Shown piece by piece: positions 48,951-56,988 of a stretch of 64,000 bases of DNA (its first letter is position 1; each line of letters opens with the position of its first letter). The stretch comes from Rubrivivax sp. (GTDB lineage Bacteria; Pseudomonadota; Gammaproteobacteria; Burkholderiales; Burkholderiaceae_C), in the NCBI GenBank assembly GCA_027484825.1, contig JAIXSE010000021.1:186001-250000 (forward strand), read 5' to 3'. The position numbers and the translations under genes are program-made. The notes beneath the pieces were generated by a model that worked only from the letters and a program-made list of their open reading frames with translations, had not been told where the DNA came from and did not search any database.

Positions 48951-50096
48951 CACGTCCAGAGTGATGGACGTGAAGCTGGCCTCGTCGGCCGCTGGCTCTT
49001 CCTTTTTGGCGACTTGCTGCTTGCCGCCGGTCATGTCGTTCTGCAGACGCCACAGCAGGTTGGTGGGCGAGTCGGCAAAGGCCAGGCCTTCTTCGCGGGT
49101 GATGACCCCGGTGTTGATCAGCTGCGCGAAATGCTCTTCAAAGCTCTGCGAGCCTTCGGCGATGGACTTTTCCATCGCTTCCTTGACGCCGGCGAAATCG
49201 CCTTGCTCGATCAGCTCGGAGATCAGCTTGGTGTTGAGCAGGATTTCGATGGCCGGCACGCGACCGCCCTGGGTGGAGCGCAGCAGGCGCTGGGACACGA
49301 CGGCCTTGAGGCCGGCGCCCAGGTCGTTCAGCATGGCCGGACGGGATTCCGGCGTGTAGAACGACATGATCCGGTTGAGCGCGTGATAGCTGTTGTTGCC
49401 GTGCAGGGTGGCCAGCACCAGGTGGCCGGACAGGGCGTAGGAGATGGCCGCGGTCATGGTGTCGCGGTCCCGGATTTCGCCGATCAGGATGCAGTCGGGG
49501 GCCTGGCGCAGGGCGTTTTTCAGGGCCACTTGCAGCGTGGCGGTGTCCCGGCCGACTTCGCGCTGGTTCACCAGCGAGCGCTTGTTGGCGAACAGGTATT
49601 CGACGGGGTCCTCGATGGTGAGGATGTGGCCGGTCATCGTCTGGTTGCGATGTTCCAGCATGGAGGCCAGCGTGGTGCTCTTGCCGGTGCCGGTGGCGCC
49701 GACCATCAGAATCAGGCCGCGCTTCTCGGTGACGAGCTTGCCGAGGATGGCGGGCAGGCCCAGGCTGTCCAGGGACGGGATGACGTGGGGGATGTGGCGG
49801 AAGACGGCGGCGATGGAGCCGCGCTGCCGAAAGCCGGACAGGCGGAAGCTGCCGACCTTGGGGATGGAGACGGCGAGGTTGAGCTCGCCGGTCTGGTCGA
49901 GTTCGGCCAGGTGCTGCGGGTCGATGACTTCCGCGATCAGCTGTTTGGGCTGGGTGGGGGTGAGCAACTGGTCGGACACCTGGACCATCTGCCCGTTGAT
50001 CTTGATCAACACCGGCATATTGGCCGACAGGTAGGTGTCGGACGCGCCCTTTTCGGCCATCAAGCGGAGGATCCGCTCCATATTCCCAGTGCTCAT
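48939..50096 (-). CDS. pilU: Type IV pilus retraction ATPase PilU
   Basis: 385 residues, PilT/PilU-family hexameric ATPase. The N-terminal PAS-like domain (MERILRLMAEKGASDTYLSANMP) is followed by the RecA-like core: Walker A GATGTGKS at 133-140, Asp box TIEDPVEY, Walker B ILIGEIRDRDTM and His box ATLHGNNSYHALNR. The C-terminal EGSQSFEEHFAQL matches PilU. PilU assists PilT in pilus retraction. pilT is not adjacent; the gene instead sits between dapD and dapE. Confidence 0.93.
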   Translation of the reverse strand: MSTGNMERILRLMAEKGASDTYLSANMPVLIKINGQMVQVSDQLLTPTQPKQLIAEVIDPQHLAELDQTGELNLAVSIPKVGSFRLSGFRQRGSIAAVFRHIPHVIPSLDSLGLPAILGKLVTEKRGLILMVGATGTGKSTTLASMLEHRNQTMTGHILTIEDPVEYLFANKRSLVNQREVGRDTATLQVALKNALRQAPDCILIGEIRDRDTMTAAISYALSGHLVLATLHGNNSYHALNRIMSFYTPESRPAMLNDLGAGLKAVVSQRLLRSTQGGRVPAIEILLNTKLISELIEQGDFAGVKEAMEKSIAEGSQSFEEHFAQLINTGVITREEGLAFADSPTNLLWRLQNDMTGGKQQVAKKEEPAADEASFTSITLDVQPG

Positions 50097-50300
50097 GAGT
50101 CCCTTCCCAGCGGCCAGTGGCCTGAATCCGGCATTATCGAATTTGTATCACCGCCCGCTGGGCGCCCCATTTGAAAAACAAGGTAATTTCTCGCGCCCCC
50201 GCCCCCGCCCCCGCTCCCGCCAAAAAGACATAGGGCGACCGCCCACCCATGCCAGATGAGCCAGTCGCCCTGTCGCCCGCCCCCAGCGGAGTCTGGAGAT

Positions 50301-50362
50301 CCGGCTCTGCCGGGCTCCGACTGCCCCCCTGGGGGGCGCGCGAAGCGCGTAGGGGGGGGGCC
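50301..50362 (-). repeat. REP-like element after dapD, same family as 6814-6992
   Basis: On the minus strand it reads GGCCCCCCCCCTACGCGCTT, then CGCGCGCCCCCCAGGGGGGC and AGCCCGGCAGAGCCGG. This is the same layout (GGCCCCCC, GCTTCGC, CCCCC/GGGG hairpin) as the three copies after pccB. It begins 5 bases after the dapD stop, the same distance as in pccB. Confidence 0.65.
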
Positions 50363-50366
50363 TAGC

Positions 50367-51188
50367 TCACATCCGCAGGAGATCGTTGATGGAGGTCTTG
50401 GCGCGGGTGCCGGCATCGACCTTCTTCACGATGATGGCGGCGTAGAGGCTGTACTTGCCGTCGTTCTTGGGCAGGGAGCCGCTGATCACCACCGAGCCGG
50501 CCGGCACGCGGCCATAGGTGACCGTGTCGGTCTCGCGGTCGTAGATCGGGGTGCTCTGGCCGATGTACACGCCCATCGAGATCACCGAGTTCTCTTCCAC
50601 GATCACGCCCTCCACAATCTCCGAGCGCGCACCGATGAAGCAGTTGTCTTCAATGATGGTCGGGTTGGCCTGCAGCGGCTCCAGCACGCCGCCAATGCCC
50701 ACGCCGCCGCTCAGGTGGACGTTCTTGCCGATCTGCGCGCAAGACCCCACCGTCGCCCAGGTGTCCACCATCGTGCCTTCATCCACATAGGCGCCGATGT
50801 TCACGTACGAGGGCATCAGAATGACGTTGCGCGCCATGAAGCTGCCCCGACGCGCCACGGCCGGCGGCACCACCCGCACGCCGGTGGCGCGCAGTTGCTC
50901 GTCGCTCATGCCGCCGAACTTGGTGGGCACCTTGTCGAAGAAGGTCATGTCGCCCGCGCCCATCTGGCGGTTGTCGTTCAGGCGGAAGGACAGCAGCACC
51001 GCCTTCTTCACCCACTGATGCACCGTCCAGTCGCCGACGCTCTTGCGCTCGGCCACCCGCAGCGTGCCCGCGTCCAGGCCGGCCAGCACTTCATCCACCG
51101 CGCGGCGCACGTCCGGCGCATTGGCAGGGTTCAGGTTGGCACGGCCTTCCCAGGCCAGGTCGATGATGGATTGCAGATCTTGCGTCAT
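50367..51188 (-). CDS. dapD: 2,3,4,5-tetrahydropyridine-2,6-dicarboxylate N-succinyltransferase
   Basis: 273 residues, trimeric left-handed beta-helix acyltransferase of lysine/diaminopimelate synthesis. Hexapeptide repeats are clear ([36 protein letters not shown]) and the N-terminal helical domain ([15 protein letters not shown]) is normal. It transfers succinate from succinyl-CoA. A 111-base gap separates it from dapC upstream. Confidence 0.97.
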   Translation of the reverse strand: MTQDLQSIIDLAWEGRANLNPANAPDVRRAVDEVLAGLDAGTLRVAERKSVGDWTVHQWVKKAVLLSFRLNDNRQMGAGDMTFFDKVPTKFGGMSDEQLRATGVRVVPPAVARRGSFMARNVILMPSYVNIGAYVDEGTMVDTWATVGSCAQIGKNVHLSGGVGIGGVLEPLQANPTIIEDNCFIGARSEIVEGVIVEENSVISMGVYIGQSTPIYDRETDTVTYGRVPAGSVVISGSLPKNDGKYSLYAAIIVKKVDAGTRAKTSINDLLRM

Positions 51189-51299
51189 GGCAGTGTGTCG
51201 ATAAGAAGTGAAGAAACCGGCGCGGGTCGTTGGCGGTCGGTCGGAGGATCGCCGGGGCAGGCATCCGCGCTGGAAGAACGTTCTAAAAACTGGGTCAGG

Positions 51300-52547
51300 T
51301 CAAAGCGCCCCCGGTCCTCGCGCCTGCGGAAACCGGCTGCGGGTATACGCCACGATGCGCTCAGCCGCCTCCAGGCATTCCGCCTGCTCGGCCACCAGTG
51401 CCAGCCGCACCCGTCCGGCCCCCGGATTGATGCCGTGCGCGTCACGCGCGAGCAGGCTGCCCGGCAGTACGCCCACATTGTATTGAGCCAGCAGTCCCTG
51501 GGCGAAGCCGATGTCGTCGCCATCGGGCACGCCCGCCCAGAGATAAAAGCCCGCATCGGGCAACGCCACGTCCAGCACCTGCGCCAGCAGCGGCGTGACC
51601 GCCGCGAACTTGGCCCGGTACTGCGCGCGGTTCTCCACCACATGCTGCTCGTCATTCCAGGCGGCCACGCTGGCGGCCTGCACCATCGGGCTCATGGCGC
51701 TACCGTGGTAGGTGCGGTAGAGCAGGAAACGCTTGATCCAGGCCGCATCGCCCGCCACAAACCCGGAGCGCATGCCCGGCACGTTGGAGCGTTTGGACAG
51801 GCTGCTCAGCGCGATCAGGTTGCGGAAGTCCGGTCGGCCCAGTTGCACCGCGGCCTGCAGCCCGGACAGCGGCGCCGCCTCCGGCCCTTCGCGGAAGTAG
51901 ATCTCCGAATAACACTCGTCGGAGGCGATCACGAAGCCGTAGCGGTCGCTCAGCGCAAACAGCGTCTTCCACTCGGACAGCGGCATCACCGCCCCGGTCG
52001 GATTGCCCGGCGAGCAGACGTAGAGCAACTGCGTCCGGGCCCAGGTGGCCTCGTCGATCTGCGACCAGTCGGCCGCGAAATTCCGCGCCGGGTCGGAATT
52101 GGCGAACGCAGGCGTGGCACCGGCCAGCAGGGCCGCGCCTTCGTAGATCTGATAGAACGGATTGGGGCAGACGACGGTGGCGCCAGGCCGGGTAGGGTCG
52201 ATCACCACCTGGGCCAGTGAGAACAGCGCCTCGCGCGAGCCGATGACCGGCAGGATCTGCGTGGCGGGGTCCACCGTCAGGTCGTAGCGCCGCTGGATCC
52301 AGCCTGCGATGGCGTCGCGCAGCGCCGGCGTGCCCAGGGTGCTCGGATAGTTGGACAAGCCCTTGAGGTTGGCCATCAAGGCCTCTTCCACCAGCTTGGG
52401 CGCGGGATGGCGAGGCTCGCCCAAGCCCAGGGAAATATGGGGCAGGTCGGGATTCGGGACGATGTCTTGCGTCAGGGCGCGCAGGCGTTCGAACGGGTAG
52501 GGGTTCAGGAGCGCCAGGCGGGGGTTGACCGGGGTGGTGGTCGACAT
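51300..52547 (-). CDS. dapC: Succinyldiaminopimelate transaminase
   Basis: 415 residues, class I/II fold-type I aminotransferase. The PLP lysine is Lys252 (SSLSKRSNVPGMR), other markers are SPGNPTGAVM and ASDECYSEIYF, and the C-terminal substrate Arg region is GRVRLALV. Placement upstream of dapD and dapE supports the diaminopimelate role rather than a general aspartate aminotransferase. The three genes supply consecutive steps from tetrahydrodipicolinate to LL-DAP. Confidence 0.94.
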   Translation of the reverse strand: MSTTTPVNPRLALLNPYPFERLRALTQDIVPNPDLPHISLGLGEPRHPAPKLVEEALMANLKGLSNYPSTLGTPALRDAIAGWIQRRYDLTVDPATQILPVIGSREALFSLAQVVIDPTRPGATVVCPNPFYQIYEGAALLAGATPAFANSDPARNFAADWSQIDEATWARTQLLYVCSPGNPTGAVMPLSEWKTLFALSDRYGFVIASDECYSEIYFREGPEAAPLSGLQAAVQLGRPDFRNLIALSSLSKRSNVPGMRSGFVAGDAAWIKRFLLYRTYHGSAMSPMVQAASVAAWNDEQHVVENRAQYRAKFAAVTPLLAQVLDVALPDAGFYLWAGVPDGDDIGFAQGLLAQYNVGVLPGSLLARDAHGINPGAGRVRLALVAEQAECLEAAERIVAYTRSRFPQARGPGAL

Positions 52548-53059
52548 AGCTGCTGGGGTGTCAGTGATCGGCGAATCATAGTGGCGCGGCGGTGCGCGAA
52601 GCGGGTTTGGGCCTGGGAGGAGGGCGCCCGGCTTACTTGGTTGGGCAACCGTGGGTTGCTCGGCGCTAGGGACCGGCGACTGCTGCTGACGGCTGCCGTC
52701 CCAGCGTGTAACGCCGATGAAACGACGATGAAACGCCCCTCGCCGACAGTGCGCTCATTCCAAAAAACCAGGCCCGCCGCCCCAGGCGACACGGGCTGAC
52801 CGCCATGACACCGAAGAGACAGTTGCCGGACCCGCAGCGCACCCGGGGCAAGAACCCCGTCACGCCCCCCGTCAGGAAGGCCGCGACGAGCCTGACCCGC
52901 AACCCCGCCTCCAGCGCCGTCCAGCCCCCCATGTTCCCAAGGACCCACCAGCCCAGCGACCGCGCCAGCGCCCGCCGGAGCGCGGCTCCTGTCGGGGACT
53001 TCGTGGTCACCCAGTGGATCGACGCCATCGGCGCCACGCTGGCCGACGCATTCGTCCGC

Positions 53060-55807
53060 ATGCTGCCGCGCGCCGTCGTGGCCGCCACCGTGCTGACCCT
53101 GGCCGCTTGTGGCGGCGGCTCCGGCAGCGGTTCCTCCGGCACATCCGGCCCGGACGCTGGCGGTGGCTCCAACACCGGCAGCTCGGGCGATCAGCGCATC
53201 AGCGCCGCCCTGGCCGGTGGCGATCCATCCGGTCTGACCAGCGCCGACACGCCCACCCTGCTGGAGCGGGCGATTGCCGAAGCCACCAGCCGGCGTCAGT
53301 CCGAATCCGCCGTGCTGTCCGCCCTGTATGGGGACGGCAGCACCTCGCTGGACCTGACGCTGAACATCGGGACCAACAGCGCCAGCATCACGCCGCTGAG
53401 TGCCACCACCGCAGTGGCCAGCATCAAGTCGGACAGCGGCAACGGTCTGGCCGCCGTGGTTGCGGACGGCAAGGGGCGGGGCCTGGCCTACGGCGCGGAC
53501 GTGCTGCAGTGGATGTCCGCCACCAGCAAGGAGCAGCAGCACTACCCGCTGTTCCTGCGCAGCTTTCGCTGGCTGATGACCGGCAGCGGCAGCGGCGCGC
53601 TGCCGGCGACCGTCAAGTTCGCCACCGGCGGCTACAACGCCGCCACCGTCAAGAGCTTCCTCACCCGCGCCGGCGCGACCGGCGAAGCCGTGGACTGCGC
53701 GGTGGCCGACCCCGCCAACACCTGCTGGACCGGCGCCGACCTGATCGTGCTGGGCGGCAGCGTTCCGGCGTCCACTGGCCTGACGGCCCTGGTGCGCAGC
53801 TATCTGGCCGCGGGCAAGGCGGTGGTCTACATGCACCCCAACTGGGGTCAGTCAGCCGGCGGTTCGCAAGTGCTGGCCGGTCTGGGCATGAAGCTGGGCG
53901 GATACCCGGGCAACTACTTTGCGGCAACGACCGGTGTCTCGGTCTCTAGCAGTCGCACGGTGGCGCAGGTCCTGGGCGGCAAGACGCTGCTGAGTGAACT
54001 GCCCGCCTCGCTCAAACTCCTGCAGACCAGCACCCCCGCGCTGGATCTGAAGACCGACAGCACCGCGCTCACCCCGTTTAAGGATCTGCTGGCCGAGCTG
54101 GGCAACCTGCAAAGCGCCGGCCAGGCCATCTTCAATGACGATGCCCGCTTTCTGCTGCACCGCCTGCTCGTGCTGTGGGCCGACCAGCAGCGCCCGGACC
54201 TGAGCTACGGCAAGGTCAGCCGCAGCGACGCGGCCGCGTTCCTGCGCACCTACGCCACCGACGCCTTCCAGTGGTTCGCCCGCAGCAGCACCAAGGCCGC
54301 CACGGCCGGGCAGGGCGACTACATGCCGGCCAGTGCCCAGACCCTGAGCCCCAGCACCACCGCCGAGGAACTGCGCATCACGCTGCCGCAGGCCAGCGGC
54401 ACCACGCTGATCGGCCGGGGTGCCTTGCCGGCCCGCGGTGTGCAGGTGGACGTGGTGGATACAGCCGGCGCCACGCTGGGCCTGCAGACCAGCCTGCTGC
54501 GCACCTGGGGCAATCCGCTGACCGATGAGGCGGACACCTACGCCCGTCCGCTGCGCCCGCACTCCTTCAACATTCCGCTGAGCACCACGGGGCCGACGGC
54601 CTTTGTGTCGCCCAACGGCGGCCCGCTGATGCTGAGCTACAGCGGCGCCACGCCGAATGCGGTGGTGACGCTGCGCATCAAGGGCGTCACCCGGTATGCC
54701 CACTTCGACTACACCACGGCTATGAGCGACGCCGACGTCGCCGAGGCGGTTGCCGCCCTCACTGCCGGCACCTACGGCTGGCAGACCACCAAGGTGGTGG
54801 GCGGGGAGGTGCAGCAGATCATGGCCTATGCCAAGAGCACCATCGGCACGGTGTCTCCGTCGGTCTATGCCAACACCCAGATCCGGGACGGTCTCTTCAT
54901 GAGCAACCACCTGGCCAACGGCTACAACGACGCCGGCCTGAGTACCAAGGTCGCCAGCCTGTGCGGCAGCCTCGGCTGGACTTGCAACGGCCCGGTGCAC
55001 GACACCCCGTCCGTGCAGCACTTCGTCGGCTGGATCGCCACCTGCGGCTACCTGTGCTCGGGCAATCCGATCGACGGATATGCCGGCATCGGCCTGGGCT
55101 GGGGCTATGCGCACGAGCTGGGTCACAACACGGTGCAGCGGGTGATGCACATCGTGCCCGACGGCACCACCGGCTGCAGCACCGAATGCGACAACAACAT
55201 CCTGGCCAGCGCCACCGCCTTGCGGGCCTATGCGCTGTGGGGGCAGGAGATCAGCCGCGACCACCCGCTGGACCATGCCGGCCTGTATGCGGCCCTCAAG
55301 GCCAACCGGGCCAGCGGCCTCACCGGGGACGCGCTGGTGGCGGATCAAACCCGCCGCATCTGGAACGACAGCTCGCAGGACATCATGCGGTCGGTGCATT
55401 TCCAGCTGGCCTTCCTTTTCAGCAAGACGCGCAGTGGGCTGAACCAGCCGACGCTGGACAGCACCATGGACTTCTTCGGTCTGCTGACCAAGGGCGACCG
55501 GCTGGTGAGCAAGTCCTTCAGCGCGGCCACGGCCTCCAGTTATGGGATGGGTCGCTACACCACCAACACCATCAGCAACCATGACCTGCTGTATGTGCTG
55601 AGCTCCCGCATCATCGGGCAGGATCTGCGCAAGGTCTTCGCGATGTATGGGTTGCCGCTGAGCGAGACGGCCCTGGGCTCGGTGGCCGACCTCAATCTGC
55701 CGATGGCGACCCGCAGCTTCTACGCCTTGCCAGCCGGCAAGCACAACCAACTGGCCACCGGTCAGTGGCTGGACGTGGAAACCGGTCTACCGGCCTGGCC
55801 GTACTGA
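53060..55807 (+). CDS. ImpA-family (M60-like) secreted metalloprotease lipoprotein
   Basis: About 915 residues from ATG 53060. A compact lipoprotein signal (MLPRAVVAATVLTLAAC, lipid Cys17) is followed by a Ser/Gly-rich linker, a large N-terminal region, and a C-terminal M60/ImpA-type catalytic domain. Its zinc motif HELGH is at residues 685-689 (GWGYAHELGHNTVQ), preceded by IGLGWGY. Paired cysteines lie nearby (TCGYLCSG, TGCSTECDNN). Family members such as Pseudomonas ImpA cleave O-glycosylated mucin-type proteins outside the cell. The frame is open from 52805, but that extra N-terminus is Pro/Arg-rich and would bury the signal peptide. A GTG at 53003 with GGGGA upstream is another option. 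Confidence 0.85.
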   Translation: MLPRAVVAATVLTLAACGGGSGSGSSGTSGPDAGGGSNTGSSGDQRISAALAGGDPSGLTSADTPTLLERAIAEATSRRQSESAVLSALYGDGSTSLDLTLNIGTNSASITPLSATTAVASIKSDSGNGLAAVVADGKGRGLAYGADVLQWMSATSKEQQHYPLFLRSFRWLMTGSGSGALPATVKFATGGYNAATVKSFLTRAGATGEAVDCAVADPANTCWTGADLIVLGGSVPASTGLTALVRSYLAAGKAVVYMHPNWGQSAGGSQVLAGLGMKLGGYPGNYFAATTGVSVSSSRTVAQVLGGKTLLSELPASLKLLQTSTPALDLKTDSTALTPFKDLLAELGNLQSAGQAIFNDDARFLLHRLLVLWADQQRPDLSYGKVSRSDAAAFLRTYATDAFQWFARSSTKAATAGQGDYMPASAQTLSPSTTAEELRITLPQASGTTLIGRGALPARGVQVDVVDTAGATLGLQTSLLRTWGNPLTDEADTYARPLRPHSFNIPLSTTGPTAFVSPNGGPLMLSYSGATPNAVVTLRIKGVTRYAHFDYTTAMSDADVAEAVAALTAGTYGWQTTKVVGGEVQQIMAYAKSTIGTVSPSVYANTQIRDGLFMSNHLANGYNDAGLSTKVASLCGSLGWTCNGPVHDTPSVQHFVGWIATCGYLCSGNPIDGYAGIGLGWGYAHELGHNTVQRVMHIVPDGTTGCSTECDNNILASATALRAYALWGQEISRDHPLDHAGLYAALKANRASGLTGDALVADQTRRIWNDSSQDIMRSVHFQLAFLFSKTRSGLNQPTLDSTMDFFGLLTKGDRLVSKSFSAATASSYGMGRYTTNTISNHDLLYVLSSRIIGQDLRKVFAMYGLPLSETALGSVADLNLPMATRSFYALPAGKHNQLATGQWLDVETGLPAWPY

Positions 55808-55816
55808 GCAGCCTTG

Positions 55817-56242
55817 TCACAACCAGCGCTTGCACCCCGGGGCGCCGCACTGGCAGGCCAGTCGGCCCTCGTGATGGGTGAGGCCGTAATCGACGGTGAG
55901 CTCTTCACCGTCGGCAATGTCCCGCAGGGCCAGGAACTGCACTTCACCGTCCTCCACCTGGATGCAGGCATTGGGCGCGCAGCTGTGGTTGGTGAAGCGC
56001 AGAGCGTCCTGGGACCGGCTGGCGTCGATGGCACGCGCCGGCGACAGCTCCACCAGCATCAGCCGCCCGCCTGACTGGGCGCGTCGCCGCGCCTCCGCCA
56101 CGGTGATCGACTCCCCGGTGAGTTGCCCCAGCCGCTGACCCTCCCGGATCGGCTGCTGGGCAAATACCCCGTAGCCGTCGATGCGGCTGCGGCGCAGCGC
56201 CACCTCAACGTCGGTATGACGGGGGTCAAAGCGCAGCGCCAT
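55817..56242 (-). CDS. SET-domain protein (putative lysine methyltransferase)
   Basis: 141 residues, essentially only a SET domain. N-terminal strand RSRIDGYGVFAQQPIREGQ, the SAM/active-site knot RFTNHSCAPNACI at about 82-94, and GEELTVDYG are canonical, followed by a post-SET-like CQCGAPGC cysteine cluster that could bind zinc with a Cys from the knot. Bacterial SET proteins of this size occur in many proteobacteria, with mostly unknown substrates. It is convergent with the metalloprotease gene, 9 bases apart. Start ATG 56242 (MALRFDPRHTDVEV); the frame remains open upstream but without homology. Confidence 0.85.
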   Translation of the reverse strand: MALRFDPRHTDVEVALRRSRIDGYGVFAQQPIREGQRLGQLTGESITVAEARRRAQSGGRLMLVELSPARAIDASRSQDALRFTNHSCAPNACIQVEDGEVQFLALRDIADGEELTVDYGLTHHEGRLACQCGAPGCKRWL

Positions 56243-56279
56243 GAGGGGTCCGAGAGGGGGGGGCGTGAGGGCAGGCCGC

Positions 56280-56849
56280 TCAGCGCAGCAGGCCCGATTC
56301 GAAGCTGTGCGACGGGATGTCCACGGCCGGCAGCGGCTTCCAGCCCTTCTTGCGATGTTCCGCCACCACATTGGTGTAGATGCCGCCCCGCACATACCAC
56401 TTGGCGGTGATGCGGATGTAGCGCGGATTCGTCACCTTCACGATGTCGTCCAGGATGGTGTTGGTCACCTTCTCATGGAACGCGCCTTCGTTGCGGTAGC
56501 TCCAAAAATACATCTTCAGGCTCTTGAGCTCGACGCAATACTCGTCCGCGATCATGTCGATCGTGAAATGGGCGAAGTCGGGCTGGCCGGTCAGCGGGCA
56601 GTGGCAGGTGAATTCGGGCACCTGGAACTGGATGACGTAGTCACGCTCGGGCGCCGGGTTGGGGAAGACGTGGATCTCCTTGCTCGGGGCGCTGGGCGGG
56701 TTGGGCGGCATCTCGCGCATCTTGGGCTGGGCGGCCAGCTTGCCCTTGCTGGAGCCCTTGCTGGCGCTCTTTGCGGCGTTGGCCTTCGGGGTGGCGGCCG
56801 CGCTGGCGGCGGACGAGGAGTTGGTCTTGGCGGAGTTGGTCTTGGCCAT
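56280..56849 (-). CDS. queF: preQ0 reductase (7-cyano-7-deazaguanine reductase), QueF type
   Basis: 189 residues, NADPH-dependent reduction of preQ0 to preQ1 in queuosine synthesis. The catalytic cysteine is Cys84 within EFTCHCPLTGQPDFAHF, the QueF signature, and the C-terminal HEKVTNTILDDIV and ITAKWYVRGGIYTNV match the T-fold. The catalytic part is the short type I form (about 140 residues), preceded by a roughly 45-residue Ala/Ser/Lys-rich low-complexity N-terminus starting at ATG 56849. No preQ1 riboswitch is evident upstream. Confidence 0.93.
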   Translation of the reverse strand: MAKTNSAKTNSSSAASAAATPKANAAKSASKGSSKGKLAAQPKMREMPPNPPSAPSKEIHVFPNPAPERDYVIQFQVPEFTCHCPLTGQPDFAHFTIDMIADEYCVELKSLKMYFWSYRNEGAFHEKVTNTILDDIVKVTNPRYIRITAKWYVRGGIYTNVVAEHRKKGWKPLPAVDIPSHSFESGLLR

Positions 56850-56930
56850 GGTCGTGTTCGGGGGAAAAAAGCGGCTCACGGTGTGGCCGGCAGGTGCAGG
56901 GGGCGATGGTATCATCCGGCGCGAAACAAG

Positions 56931-56950
56931 CGCCCCGTCAAGGGGCGTTT
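56931..56950 (+). promoter_or_regulatory. Small hairpin in the smc leader
   Basis: CGCCCC (56931-56936) pairs with GGGGCG (56942-56947) with a 5-base loop and TTT after it, 40 bases before the smc start. It resembles a weak attenuator. TATCAT at 56910-56915 could be the -10 box. Confidence 0.3.
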
Positions 56951-56988
56951 CCACAATCAAATCAAAGGCTTAGGCGTCTCCAACCCCG

